64,000 nucleotides of DNA, from assembly GCA_031841125.1 (NCBI GenBank), contig CM063109.1:35096038-35160037 (forward strand). The letters are read 5' to 3'. Source of the stretch: Acanthococcus lagerstroemiae (Eukaryota; Arthropoda; Insecta; Hemiptera; Eriococcidae). The position numbers and the translations under genes are program-made. The notes below the pieces were generated by a model. The model did not search any database. It worked only from the letters and a program-made list of their open reading frames with translations, and was not told the DNA's origin. Of the stretch, positions 21,051 through 33,658 are shown one piece after another. How positions within the stretch are numbered: position 1 is the stretch's first letter; the number at the start of each line of letters is the position of its first letter.

Positions 21051-24000
21051 ATGTTATTTCCTTCTGTTTAGATCTCAAAATTCCAAAAATCACTGTTTAT
21101 TCCCGTAAGAACTATAACTCCCTTGAGGCACGGGTTACCCTTCACCGATTTTGCTCAATAACTGAAATTTTGTCTTTAGTACTCGGAACCGATCTGGTCG
21201 ATAAGCCAGCCGAAAATTAAAAGTTGAAAAATAAGAGCCACCACATTATTCACTTTATGTCCGGACTGAAGACCACGAACGTAGACTCGATCAAAATGTT
21301 GAAAATTCTGAAAGTTTCTGTAGAAAAGAATTAAGTCGTGTTGGTGTTGTTCATGATGGAAAACTGAATCCAATTGGAGTATCCCATTTGCTCGGAATTC
21401 ATCTGTATCTGAGTTCGTCTGTGGGAAAGGCGGCACCGTGAGCTCAAGTGCAGAGAGAGACGTACTGAAGGGAAACTGTCAGGAGATACCTGAAATTTTA
21501 CTACTGAGAAGCTGCCAATTTTACGAGCAGGGCGAGCGGAAACGCACGTTTTTTGTTTTACTGCTTTGAGTCGAAAAAGTAGGCAAACCCGTCCTCGGGA
21601 AGTCGCAAAATTTCTAATTGAGGTGCACTGATTTTCAAACTGAAGCCAGCTTTCAAACCTTGGGGAGGTTCTCCTCCTTAGATACACTCCCGAGTATAGT
21701 TAAACCCTCAAAATGGTGCACTATATTCATCAGACAGAATGAAATTCTAGAAAATGGAGGTGGGGATATCTACCGCCCACCCTGTGAATGGTTAGCTACA
21801 AAATCTAGTTTGCAATGTCTGGTTCGCTATTCCTGAGGTAAAATGGCAGATTAATGGTTGAATTAACTATTGAATTTAAAATTATGACCAACTGAATAAC
21901 TGTTTTGTGGTACGGGCTTAAGGTTTCCTCCTCAGGACAAAGTAACAAATCCATACCCTCTGAGTACTGACTGAAAATGAATTTGTTGATATTGACCAGT
22001 CAGAAGGGGCTCATCTTTAACTGGATTGACAGTGTATTTTTGTGGCATAATCCCGATGTATGTAGCAGAACACTTTAAGATAAAAGTTGCTTTTAGGAAA
22101 CACCTAAGTCCATTCACTGTGTATTCCAGCTTCAGAATGCAATAAGTCTAGTCTTAGGAGATTTCTTCAGCTTATATTTTCGCAAATATTTTGGTTTTGA
22201 ATATGAAATTTTCATGTCGTATTGTTCAAGGTCGAGGGTTGGCTTTTGTCAAGTATAGGAGAAGAGAAAATAAAAATGAAAATCTGTAGACAGTTTCTAG
22301 TACTTCCTTAACAGTCTACAAATATGGATTTACTGCATTTTGGAAAAGCAGCTCTCGTACAAATTCATAGATCAGGCACGGATGTGCACGGAATGTGTAC
22401 TGTATCCCGGTAGGCATAACTAAAAAATCAACTTTTTTTTTTAGAAAACTATACTCTCAACTCTTAGATACTTATCACTCATCAGGGTGTTCCTCATTTT
22501 TTTTTTTACTTCTTTGGGATTCTTCAGAATTGCATGAAAGTGGATGTCGACTCATTCAACCCCCCCCCCTCCTCTCAAAAACGTTATTTCGATCAGATAA
22601 GGACGTACTACGATCCGCCTTCTTATGGGAAATATCATTAAGTTCGACATCTGTTACTCCCCCTTCCCTCTCCATGTTCCGTATTGTTGTTGTTGTTGTT
22701 CTTATAGATTGTAATACGTTAGCATTCGAACGAAAATTTTAGCTGCTGGCTTGGATATACATAATTTAAAAATGAAAATTCCTTCACTCTACTATCTGGA
22801 TTTGTGGTTCCTGGAGTGAATTCCAAACTTGGGGTGGGTGGGCGAAAAAAATGAAATTCGAGACTGATTTGGTTTTTTAAGTTTTCGAAGTCGTGATTAC
22901 GATTTTGAAGTTGATTTCGTGATCTGGCTTCCGTAGGTGTCATCAGAGAGGGGGGATGCCAGATAATAGCAATTTTTCGAGATTATACTCATGTATGTTT
23001 TCAAGATAACTGAATTCAATTCTGAAGTTAGTTTTCGCATACGATCCCCGGTGATGCCACCGCGGAAGTTTCGAAAAATAATCGAGGGGGAGTTACCTCC
23101 CTCACATTCTGCAGTGCCATCCCAAAATGGCTTACCCCAAAGACACCAAATTGCCCTCCGAGACTTTCAGCATTTTAAGAGTCCAAATTAACGATGTCGA
23201 CAAAACGTTCGATGATAGGGCGGATTCCAGGGCTCGGGTTGAGAGTAAAAATGAAAAAGAGATCTTTTGTTTCTTGTTCCCTCTCTGATAGGGCAGACCT
23301 ACTCTTGATTAGAATACGAGAAATGGGAAGACAACTATTTGGTATACAGCCCGTACACTGCACTGTGCAGTCGTACAATCATTGTCGTTATTATACTCCA
23401 TCCCGCGCACACATAAACAGATAAATCACGACGTATATCCAGAATATGGAATAGAGCGCATTAAAAACGCATTTGTCACGTTCCAGCGATTCTCGAAATC
23501 TATTAAAACAAAATACGGATTTCATAAAACTGTATACACCTCCTCCAGAATACCTCGGTAATAAATTTGAGGCTAGTGCTGTGTGCGCTGCGCCGTGTGC
23601 CGTACGTATAATGTATACGATTTTTATGCTTCCTGTGGGGTGAGGGGGCGAGGTGCCTTCACCTCGGAAAAAACCTTTCTAATATCGAATTTTTTCCCCC
23701 GTCACGGAAAAACTCGTTAAGATTTGGAATGAAATTTTTTCTAAATGGAATTTATTTATCCGTTTTTTCCGACCTGTGTACGAGCCGAAGGGGTACGGCA
23801 CTCCGGAGCCCGATGTAAAAAGCTGTAGAAATTAAAAATAAATGTTATTCGTCCGTTAACGAGAGAGCGCGAGACGCGACCTGCAAAAACAACTTTTTAA
23901 TAACCGACGAAGACAGGGGGAGGGCACGAAGCAAGAAGGCCAGCAGAGTGCTCACAGTGCTGGCTGGGGTCACGACGTCAGATGGAATCGTTTAAAATGG

Positions 24001-25419
24001 TAATTTCGTTCGTTTATAGGAGTCCCCGACTTTCGTTCTCTCGACAGGCACGGTGGAACGCTTTTTTCCTCCTCCTTTTCCACGATGGCAATCCTCTGGC
24101 ATATTTAGTCGCTTTTCCACGTGAAAATGTTATTTCGAAGACGACACGGTTTTCCACCGTCCACACCCCGCCGATAAAGCGTTACCGAGCAGAGAAAATA
24201 TTACACTTGGGGTGGCTGTGCCATCTTCGGAACCAGCGCAACGATGCTCGGGGAAGCGTGATTTTAAATTCGAAAATTGTTTTGTTCTTCGAGGTACGCG
24301 ATCGAAATGAGAGTTACCTCGGCGCGAACATCTTTGAAGGTTGATTGGAATCACTCGTATGAACGGTGGTGCAATCGCAGACGTGGCAGCTGAGATCCCC
24401 CTCCCTGGGAATAATTGTAGAGCCGGTCACTTGCCCGAAATTCGAAGTATTCCAGGAGGAGATCCATTACTCCGAGGTGACACCTGCCGGAGCTTAGTCA
24501 GATAGTATGGTCGGCAGCCACACAATGAGATTGACAGGCTAATGCCTGAACGGAGACACCAGCAATCTGTTACTTCTGATTTCGGCCAGCCAGATATGAA
24601 TAGGCCACTCTGGAGGGCTTAGCCTCCCAATTCCTTTGAAAGTCCCCACTCCCTCTCCACGAAAAAAGAGAGAATTTGTAAAATTATACGAGCAAAAGAA
24701 TTAATTTTTAGCATTTGTCAGACTCCCATGAGTGCCACCCCTCGTTTGCTACTTGCACTTATCGCAGCGACCAGGATCTTTCTGGCTAGATCAGTGTTTC
24801 TGTCTGAATCTGCATTTTATTTCTATTTCCTCTATTTTTATTATTTCTGTTCTGTTTTTCATTTTTGTCGTTTCTAAAACCCACTTCTGACTGCTCATTT
24901 GTACGAATATTACGTACAAAAGCTCTTAGGAAATTACGCCCCGGGTTTGTGTGACTTTTACCTCCCTTAGTACGACAGTCTGCCCCCCCCCCGCTCCCTC
25001 TAATTCATTTAGCAAAAAGCAAAGAAACTGAATGTAAGTATATAGCAATTCAGAACAACCTCACCGACCAACGAATTTGCAAATCATCGTTTGCGATGAT
25101 TGGAATGACAATAAAGGGGAAATTTTCTGCGACTTTAAAAATGGACGTCTTCACCAAGTATTAGTGTAGGATGCTGCACTACTCGTATGCACAACACAGA
25201 ATTCAATCTGAAGACATAATTAGAATGTTTCACTCTTCTAGCCTAAATCTGTTCTAGTTGGTGTAAAAGCTCCTCCCCCTCCCCCGCCTGAATAAATCGA
25301 TCTGTAGGTCTAAAAATGAATATGTGTATCTGTCTGTCTGTCTATCCTTAATATTTCCATGGAAATTTCTATTGATATATGTCTGTCTGCATATGTGTGG
25401 AAATGCACCGATCTTCTGC
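21051..25419. other. No gene recognised; includes a CpG-rich block
   Basis: Frames up to 120 codons (for example 23982-24344 +) have no recognised domain and are overlapped by open frames on the other strand. The stretch 23860-24360 is CpG-rich and repeat-free. A segment at about 23203-23270 shares CCAGGGCTCGGGT and its flanks with 10795-10860. C-runs lie at 22560-22569 and 24983-24992. The block 24380-24650 is GC-richer and could be an old SINE, but I cannot support it. Confidence 0.45.
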
Positions 25420-25530
25420 TCGAGTGTAACTAGTTTTCAGTTTCATTTGTGTGTGAGGTGACGCTGTATACGCCACCGAGTGCTCAGACTTTGTAGTCCA
25501 TTGCACTGTTCCTCAGGTTGCTGTTAAGGA

Positions 25531-25782
25531 TTAGCTCAGTAGCCTCACTTTTATAGTTGGAGTGAGAATTTTACTGAGCTCTATCCCTTTGACTTCACTG
25601 GGTGCTGGATACTCTAATCCCAGTTTGTCGCGTCTTGTCCCTGCTATTGCTGGGTATTGACATATGATATGAATCGAGGTTTCTTCCTCTTCTCCACAGC
25701 AACTACAGGAGTCACTTTTCACCACTCCTATTTTATTCCGCATGTGTTTTGTGGCCCCATAATCAGTTAGTAGTCCGACCAT
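25531..25782 (-). pseudogene. LINE ORF2 C-terminus with Cys/His motif
   Basis: The frame reads GLLTDYGATKHMRNKIG, then SCSCCGEEEETSIHIICQYP and ends KGIELSKILTPTIKVRLLS. The spacing C-x2-C-x7-H-x4-C matches the conserved zinc-binding region near the end of ORF2 in R1, LOA and Jockey-type LINEs. The last ~30 residues match the end of copy 1 almost exactly (LGLEYPAPSEVKGIELSKIL in both), which proves common descent. Upstream in this copy the frame is lost. Confidence 0.8.
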
Positions 25783-26023
25783 GAGCCTTGCATGTTTCCT
25801 ATCAAGCCTTAATAGGAACTTGGCATACTTACTGGGGCATCCCCTATCAGTGTTTTGCTGACTTTCATGCCACTGGCCAACTGCCAGTGCATTTCTGTCT
25901 GCTTACTTATCCAAGCCTTAACTGCGGATTTAATGACGCTTTATGCTACAGGAAGACACGGCCTGGGTGTTGCCAGTTCCTTTTTATGCCCTCCTTTTAG
26001 CTTACCAGCGATCGTGTTCCCTT

Positions 26024-26233
26024 TTATGCCGCAGTGTCTCGGTGTCCATAGTATATGACACGGTTCTCCTGAGCAAGGGTATATAATTTGTTAACACACT
26101 CGGCCACCACCAGGGATGTAGTTTGGTGTGACGGTAGTACCTTAATAGCCGATTGACTGTCTGTACTGATATATATGTGCTTATTAACAAGGCCCTTCTG
26201 CTGGCTTCTATCAGTGGCCACTGTGATCGTCAT
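26024..26233 (-). pseudogene. LINE RNase H domain fragment
   Basis: The frame shows YISTDSQSAIKVL, then VVAECVNKLYTLAQENRV and YYGHRDTAA. These are the central aspartate, the helix and the final histidine region of the RNase H domain that LOA, R1 and I-type LINEs carry after the RT. The first aspartate strand lies upstream in another frame (about 26300-26234). The GH of the last motif is kept, but the frame ends soon after. It is inactive, split from the flanking domains by frameshifts. Confidence 0.7.
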
Positions 26234-26293
26234 TACCTCTACTTGGAGGATAGTAAGACCACCGCCCAGTGCTATTGAATTGTTGTCAGTGCC

Positions 26294-27384
26294 TTATGCA
26301 TTCGTGGTTTCAATTCCTACACACACATTCTCCTGTTTTCCTAGAATGCTTGGCGACCTCTTTTCCCAAGCCTCCCGTGTGGATATCAGCGCACGGTACG
26401 GCTTGTCAAAGAAGTGTTCCATCGCGACTCTATCCTTCGGCATCATAAAGCATTTGTCCATCGTCCCCTTCATCTCCCGTATCCTTCTGTGGCCTGTTTT
26501 TTGGGCCTGAGGGTTTGGTTGGCCCAGACGATAAGCCCCCATTATCGCAGCTGCTTCTATAACAATGCGGAGTGGTGGCAAGTTTAGGAGCCTTTCCACT
26601 GCCTTTGTCGGCGTCGTTCTCATTGCCCCCGTTGTCATCACGCACGCAAGCCTTTGCAGGTGGTCTAGTTTTTCTCTGACTTTGAGCAGGTGGATCCCGC
26701 CCCACCACACGATGGCCGCATGCGTGATTCTGGGACGTATTACACCAGTATAATATATCCAGTGCCTCATTTTAGGAGAGAGTCCCCCAGGTCCTGCCGT
26801 CAAAAGTGCGACAAGCCCAAAGAGCCTCAATCTCTTTTCTTATTTTATCTGAGACGTGATCCCTCCAGGAGAGTTTTTCATCAAGATATACTCCTAAGTA
26901 CTTCACCTTTCCTGTAAGGGCTAATGGTCTTCCCTTGTATTGCACCTTGATCAACTCTTTGCCCTTCCTTTTGTGAGTGAAAAGAGTGATCTCAGTTTCG
27001 TCCAGGTTTATCGATGACCCCTTTTTCGCACACCATTTTTCTACACATCGGAGTCGCTACTGCGTTAACTCCGCGATGGTTCCCGGAAATTTGCCGGTTA
27101 CCATCACAGCCAAATTATTAGCGTCGCCCTGTGTGTATATTTTTTAACCATTTAACTCATCCAGCAAACTGTCCACCACTAGGCTCCTCAGTAGGGGGAG
27201 AAAGTACTCCCCCCTGCGAGCAGCCCGTGATGATCGTTGCAGGAATTTGCTCTTTTTGGTAAGTTATTTGAATCTCCCTGCCTTTTAGCGTAGATACTAT
27301 CCAGTTTATTAAGCTGTCCTTCACTTCCCTTTCCCTCAGGGCTGTTACCGTTGATTCATGAGAGGTCGCGTCAAACGCTCCCTG
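26294..27384 (-). pseudogene. LINE RT palm/thumb and connection remnants
   Basis: Minus-strand frames in order are: motif A QGAFDAT and motif B with GCSQGGVLSPL (27384-27150); a mutated active site reading DANN where YADD is expected (about 27120); thumb VKYLGVYLDEKLSWRDHV (26954-26772); and a 178-codon piece (26830-26294) with GPGGLSPKMRHWIYYTGVIR, YAAIVWWG-like and LDHLQRLACVMTTGAMRTTP, typical of the region between RT and RNase H. The frames overlap out of register, so at least three frameshifts plus stops are present. The loss of both catalytic aspartates shows long inactivity. Confidence 0.75.
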
Positions 27385-27397
27385 TCGAGTGTAACTA

Positions 27398-29569
27398 ACT
27401 TCTTGATTGTCCCTCGTATGATTTTACATGTTCAAAACTCAGTGAACAGGGGCACACGCAGCTTCGTCTATATTTTGTAAAAATGTCCGTGTTGTAGAAA
27501 CAATACGATTTCGTAGACGGGTTTCTGAGATAAACTCAAACCTTTCCCATTAGTTTGGTCCGAATCAGACAGGTCAAGGGTTGAAAGTCCATTTTATAAT
27601 CGTTCGTTTCTATCGAAAAACCATTTACAGATAGCTGTTTTACCCTCTCGAGGACACGATACTCCTATGGGATTCGTTGACATTTCTGGGGCATTAATCA
27701 GCGTATACTTCGCTGACCAACTGTTCCATTTTTCAACTTTGTGCTCATTTTCGTCAAACTTTGCTTTTTTTCCTTTCGTTTGATTTTCGGGCACTTACTA
27801 AAAACACCAATCCGAGACACGGTTTGGTCACTCGTTGCGGTGTGTCTCTAAGAGCACCCTCGCCCCCGTTCTGTCGCAACGTGACGACATATATAGGCGT
27901 AGAAACTGTATAGAAAGTACCTTTCGCCGCCGAATTGAAACTGATTGAATTAAAAACTTCGAAACGCGTTAAAATCTCTTACGAATGCCCGTGGGAGGCA
28001 TTCAAGAGCGAATCCGGAAATTCTCATCGTACAGTTTCACGTGTGTACCTGCTTTTTTCTCCCCCTTCTGTTTTCTCCTCGCCTTGCCCGCTCGGTGAAT
28101 TCCTTTTCACCCTTGTCGATGCACTCATTCGGCTCTGACTCGAACCAAAAACGTTTTCTACCTTTCCGAAGAAGATTTATTGTTTAATGTACTTTTGGAA
28201 ATAATTCCAGATAGGAAACGGTATCCGCGACGCGATATTCGATGATTTATTACCGTCGATGATATCTCGCCTAAAAGCTGTACACACACGCGCGTGCCCC
28301 TCGCCCCCTGCCACCGTGCTGTAAATATACACGATTTTGGAAATTCCATTTCGCTCGGCTCATTTTGGCGGGGCGCGCAGAATACGCGAACTCGTGTATT
28401 TACCCGCGCAGGCATCTACCCGAAATTTTCTCGTTTTCGTGTCTCGCGACTGTGCCCGCGTTCCGTCGGCACTAAGCTCTTTACGCGTACCCCCCCCCCC
28501 CCGTCCCCTCAGGTTATTTCGTTAGTCATTTGATCAGCACGCGGAAGGCATGTAAACAATTCGTTAAATTAAATCTGTCAAAAGATACGACAAATGAAAG
28601 ACTGAGGAAAAAAAACCAAACTGAAAAATGTATTATGGAAGTACACAGCCTGGGATGAGGTAAGATCTGATATAACAGGGGAGGAATGGCTGCAGCTCCC
28701 TCGGACGTGAAATCTTGCTGTCGTGTTTTCCGGACCTATTTCTCATTTAACGACGCCGTTACCGAAATATTTGACGACCGAGCAAGGTATTTATACATAG
28801 GTCTGTGTACACGTATACAGTCCTTTTAAAGCCTTACAGCGTTACTTCGAGTTGCTTCTTTTCATCTTCGTTAAATATTTCGCATCAAACAAATTTCAAA
28901 TGTTCTGAATTCTCCCTTTGAAAAGGTAATTAAATAGTAATTTCCGGGCGCGGAGATATGCTCGCTACTTGGGGCCGTGTTTACTCTTCCTTCGGTGGAA
29001 CTTTCCGACCTCTCCGGCTCTGGTTTCACGTTTTGCGCTCCTTCTCTCGCACGGTGTCGTGATTCGGCGCTGACTGTGCGCTCCCGCCGCCGCGTCTACG
29101 ACTGGCGTAAAATATCTTCCGAGGTAGGCGAAAAACTTTTACTCGGTATTCGATAGGCGGTTTTAATTTCGGGGAATTAATCGATTTCACGGAGACGTTT
29201 TAAAAGGGCTACCATGTAACGAGAGATCTGACTTGTCCTTCGTTTGGCGCCGCGTCGTGTTTGAGTACAGAAGTATGTATCTATATAACTAGATTTATGT
29301 CTCGTGAATGAAGAAAGTATAATGGTCAGTACATTAGGCAAGCATCTACTAGCGTCTGTGATGGGTATTCGGCTCCACAATCCGGGTCTCTTGTTTTTCC
29401 TCTCTGTTCTGCACCACCACACCATCTTTGCAACCATAAACACTGATGATGTACCATCCTACCATCGACACCTCAGCAATATTTTCTTGCGTACAGAAAC
29501 GACCCAATTGTGTATGGCCTAAAGATCTGCCCAGGATTCTTGTCAATTTGGTCGGCTGCAATCCCTTTA
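27398..29569. other. No gene; CpG-rich unique sequence
   Basis: Repeat-poor and CpG-rich from about 27830 to 29210, with a 13-base C-run at 28490-28502. Open frames such as 28158-28415 and 28294-28533 lie on opposite strands and show no domain. The look is that of conserved non-coding or promoter-proximal DNA, but that is inference only. Confidence 0.4.
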
Positions 29570-30190
29570 AAAAGTGAACGTGTTCATATCCGTTCTCGTT
29601 CATGTGAGAAAGAGAACGCATTCACTTTGTTTTCGTTTGTGGCGGTGGTCCGTTTGTAAACGTGTTCCCATTTGCAAACTGGGGTTGACATCTCTGACTG
29701 TAGTCATTCCTCTCTCTGTTCTCTGCGTTAATGAAAGGAACGCGTTCTTGCCCATTCTTGTTCATGTGAGAAGAAGAACGCTTTCACTTCGTTCTTGTTT
29801 GTGGAGGTTGTCTGTTTGTAAATGTGTTCCTGTTTGCAAATGGGAGTTGACATCTCTGACTGTAGTCATTCCTCTCTTTGTTCTCTGCATTAATGAAAGG
29901 AACGCGTTCTTGCCCGTTCTTGTTCATGTGAGAAGAAGAACGTGTTCACTTTGTTCTCGTTCGTGAAGGTGCTGCGTTTGTAAACGCGTTCCCATTCGCG
30001 AACGGGAGTTGACATCTCTGACTGTAGTCATTCCTCTCTCCATTCTCTGCGTTAATGAAACAAACGCGTTCTTGCCTGTTCTCGTTCATGTGAGAAAAAG
30101 AACGCGTTCACTTTGTTCTTGTTCGTGGAGGTGCTCCGTTCATGAACGTGTTCCCGTTTGCAAATGGGAGTTGACATCTCTGGTGGTCGA
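29570..30190 (+). repeat. 162-bp satellite, ~3.8 copies, palindrome-rich
   Basis: The word GTTCATGTGAG starts at 29598, 29760, 29922 and 30084, exactly 162 bp apart each time. Units are about 85-90% alike by eye. Each contains several copies of the palindrome GAACGCGTTC or close variants, a near-palindrome around GTTCCCRTTTGCAAAYGGGAG and the constant TTGACATCTCTGACTGTAG. As 162 is a multiple of three, a frame stays open across units on the plus strand; its Cys/Arg/Ser-rich translation looks like an artefact of the period. Confidence 0.85.
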
Positions 30191-31946
30191 CTTACATTCT
30201 GGTCGCAGCAAAGCGATTGACTGCAATTTGATCGATATGACAAATTGGTCAAGATTACATATTGTTGACAAGATTTGAAGGGCTCTAATCAGTTATCACC
30301 TTCGATTGTCTCTTGATTGTGTAAAAAGTTTTTGTTGCTATTTGTTAGTGGTCTCAAATGTTTTGAAAATATCAATATTTTATCGATATAAAAAAATATC
30401 GGCAATATCGATTTTTTGCTTTTTGCAAACCTAAAAATTAGGAAAACGGCATATGTGGCTTTGCCGAAAGAACTAGTAATGTGAATGAATCTTTTGGAAA
30501 TGAGAGAAGAAAGAATCTTTTACCGATCCAATACCTCCTTTCTTCCTTGGTTTTTGCTTAAAAGGGCCCACTGCCATACACTGTAGCGCTCCTACAGCTC
30601 GTTTGCATTAGTTTCTAACATATCGATATTATTGATAAATTTCAAGAAATATCAATGAGTATTGATATGTTGAAGTACTCTCAATATGAGAACACCACTA
30701 TTTGTCATAGTCTGAAACATATTATGATTAGAGACCGGGTTCCTCGGCATTTGTCAAGTTATTTCCTTCATAGGCTGTCGCGGACTTCTCTTTATGGGCC
30801 GTGTGTTGCACGGGAAGTCGGGCAAATAAATGAAACTGATGCTGTTGAGCTTAACTTGGTGAAAGCTCGAAACTGAGATTTCTCTGAATTTGAATGAGCC
30901 GAAGCTGGAAACTTATAGTTTACTTCTGAAGACTGGAAACTTGTGATGAGCTTGATTTAATGACAGCTCGAAACTAATAGTTCTCGGACCAGAGCAGGAG
31001 ATCACAGAAACGGTCACTAGACAACGGTTTGAATTTTAATACAACTGTATTTACAACTAAACATTTACAAGCGAAAAACGTAACCTTTTCTTAACTCAAC
31101 AACAAAAACGCAACTGAAAAACAGCATACAACACAACTAAAAAACCTTATCTCTCACTCTGTAGCCTAGGGACCAGCAGTATCAACTCGCAGTGTAGTTC
31201 CATTCAGAAATGAAAACTTCCCAATTGACTACGAAAATTAGCTAAGACCCACAATTTTGGCTGGGACGTCACATACCCCCCCCCCCCCCCCCGAATCGGA
31301 ACCAGTCCTAAGTGGGAGGACTCTAGGAAAATTTTGATGGCTGAAACAAAAATTTTGGGAGACTGAAACTACCTTTAGCTAGGAGCTAGAGAGTGAGATG
31401 CGGAATCCTTTGTTGTGAAATACTCGTATTATAAACGTATGCATCCGACCACAAATATTCAGCTATCGTGTCCGCGAAAAACTTCTTATACAATTCCAAT
31501 GTCTATACTTGACACCTAATGAATAATGGAGGTCATGTAACTACGTATGTTGTACGATGTGTGCATACGGCTCACTAACTAAATGAATAAATAAATAGTT
31601 GTACTATTCTCGTTTCCTTAGGAAAATATTTACAAAAAGAGTACTTACTACCAGTGACGTTATGTGGAGAATGAGTTCTCGTCTTCTTCTTCTGACGATA
31701 TTTTGGAGTTCTAGTTTGATAAAAGAAATCGATAACCTATTCCAACGACGGCCCCGCTGGTATGGCTAATTCCGGTATGAGCTACTGGAGTGGTTGGGCA
31801 TCAAAATGAGCTTTTAGTGCAATCTCGACCAACACAAAGTCGAGTTCTCTTGGTGCACAACTATTTTCAGCTGCCCTTAGTCACTGCTTCTGCAGGATGC
31901 GGTCGGTCGATGACAATGTGGACCGATCTACAGTTATCCCTGTCGG
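30191..31946. other. No gene; TATCGATA-rich segment and 17-base C-run
   Basis: At 30365-30420 and 30615-30665 ATATCGATA/TATTGATA words cluster in opposite orientation and may be the ends of an old ~300-bp MITE. A 17-base C-run occupies 31276-31292. The A-rich, C-poor stretch 31030-31140 could be part of an LTR but has no partner. No coding frame is supported. Confidence 0.4.
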
Positions 31947-32113
31947 TAGAGAACCTGTAAGCACAAGTACGCGCATACGCCATATTGGAACACATCGTGC
32001 CCGTGGATGCCGAATCCGACTATGTGGAGCATACCGCATAGTCAATTCGGTATCGACGGGCACAGTGTGTTCCAGAATGGCATATGCACGTACTCGGGCT
32101 TACAGGTTCTTTA
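31947..32113. mobile_element. Foldback element A (167 bp, almost entirely a hairpin)
   Basis: The left half (TAGAGAACCTGTAAGC...) is the imperfect inverse of the right half (...GCTTACAGGTTCTTTA). Arms agree at about 43 of 52 positions. The central 63 bp (31999-32061), beginning GCCCGTGGATGCCGAATCC and ending ATCGACGGGC, match the centre of foldback element B at 38976-39038 in about 56 of 63 positions, whereas the outer arms differ strongly. No clear target-site duplication is visible. Confidence 0.8.
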
Positions 32114-33139
32114 TTTTCGGTTGTTGGGTTCAGACGAGCCTGGATGGAGTTAAGCTCTGTGGATGCAGGTACTTATGGCGTGCACTGGTCCTCTAGTGCA
32201 CTCGTCATTCTGCCGACCGACATATAGTTTTTGGCGCGACTTCGATCTGCACCGAGTTAAGTTCTCTTGTATTCGCTGATCGGCTACTTGGGTTTGACCT
32301 GCACCGACTTGCGCTGTATTCGCTGAGGATTGTATCTAGGATGAGTCCCTGACGCCGTCTCGACCAGCGCAGAGCTTGCCCTCCTGGTTCGGTCGTCATC
32401 GAGGTGCATGATCTGTAGTCGCACATAGAAGCAGTGTGTACTGATCTCGGATTGCGATTGAAGATTGAATACATTCGGCCTTACTGTTGACTCACCTGAG
32501 TTTAATTTGAGATTGGCTGGTTTCGACGATATCGCTTCTTCCTGTTCTTCAATGTGTGCGCTTTACCGTACAGCAATCGATCGTACCTACACATCCGCTA
32601 GCTAAACAACTCTTATATCTGGTTGTCATTCACGTCAACAAGCGCACGGAAATTTTTTTATGATTTATGATATCACACCACACCAGGATAAGGTGCTTAA
32701 AAATAAAAAATACATAAAAAAATAAAAAATACATAAAAAAATTAAAAAAAACACTTAAAGAAATAAAAAATTTATAAAGAAATTCTTATCGTCGCACGTT
32801 TGCGCTCGCTCGAACGAACAAAAACTCGAGTGACATGTTTTTATTTAGACAATTCAGTTTGATTACTTCGCCTCTCCCGTGTGTACATTTCGTTCGCCAC
32901 TAATTGACTTCCATTATTCAACATCACGGATTCGGTGAAAATCGAAAACTGTACGATCGCTTCGTGAAGGACATGAGGCCATTTTTATGGCAGACCACAT
33001 TTATGACATCACCTCGATACCTGCAACTGCGACTGTAAGAAGTGCAAACTGTTGGAGTACGTGGCACTCAAAAATTCACTGCCCGATTCGATCGGGGTGA
33101 TCCGGCAGGTGAACACGAAGAGCCACTGCTTAACGTGAC
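32114..33139. other. No recognised gene; GC-richer block then A-rich simple repeat
   Basis: 32115-32470 is GC-richer and has loosely repeated words (CTGCACCGAGTTAAGTTCTC at 32249, CTGCACCGACTTGCGCTG at 32298). 32690-32790 is AAATAAAAAATACATAAAA-type simple sequence. At 33016-33138 (+) a 40-codon stretch has CNCDCKKC at its start, but it is open upstream for only a few codons and I cannot assign it. Confidence 0.4.
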
Positions 33140-33658
33140 TTAGATTTCCGAGAGGCCAGCAAGAACGCTCCGCTCCACCACAGTCCTCACATAAAGGTGA
33201 GAGAGTAGCATCGTCCTCGCGGGTATGCCCACGACGTACTCGTAAATAATTTCCACGGAATTTGCGTACCTGCGGGTGCAGGTTCTCTCAAGCATCCCTC
33301 GTGTTCGCGTATACTCAGCACATATGGGGAAGGATGAGAAAACCACACAATTTGGGCTTATCGTATCAACATGTCTGACCTGCATCATTTTTAGACTCCT
33401 GACAGGAAGTAACAAAGCCACAACCATACGAGTGAAATTGATAGTGTTGTCATCGTCCTTGATATAGCGGATTGTTTCGTGCCACCCTTGGGTGCAGGGT
33501 GTCATACCCACTGGCGGACGGTACATCACGTATAAACACTTGGTGTCGGAAAACTCGGAATTTCTCGATTGGTATGTAATATTTCGGTTGCTTGAAAAAA
33601 GGTAAAGGGCGTACGCAAGTTTATGGGAACACGCCGAAATCGGCTCGGCTACTTTCAT
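33140..33658 (-). other. Unrecognised 172-codon open frame
   Basis: This is the longest frame in the window that is not part of a recognised element. The translation has mixed composition with segments SRNSEFSDTKCLYVMYRP, GMTPCTQGWHETIRYIKD and EYTRTRGMLERTCTRRYA. There is no signal peptide and no domain I know. A 127-codon frame (34073-33690) lies directly upstream on the same strand in a different phase, and the two are separated by stops. They could be a decayed gene or element, two exons, or chance. Being next to the end of an RTE copy does not help, since its reading direction and sequence differ. I give no function. Confidence 0.2.

Larger units (their letters stand above)
25420..27397 (-). 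mobile_element. LOA/R1-type LINE copy 2, 5'-truncated, with 13-bp TSD
   Basis: The element is 25433-27384, flanked by the direct repeat TCGAGTGTAACTA at 25420-25432 and 27385-27397, which I read as the target-site duplication. It reads on the minus strand. Its 5' end starts inside RT motif A (QGAFDAT, 27384), then motif B, a destroyed motif C, thumb, connection, RNase H, C-terminal zinc-binding region and 3' UTR. The 3' UTR and final residues match the 5.98-8.8 kb copy. It carries the part that copy 1 has lost and lacks the part copy 1 retains. Multiple frameshifts and stops make it inactive. Confidence 0.9.

Noticed and set aside
29574..30278. Two long plus-strand frames encoding a Cys/Arg/Ser-rich repeat protein
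   Set aside because: They arise because the 162-bp satellite period is divisible by three. Units are not more alike at codon positions 1 and 2, and no start context or domain is evident.
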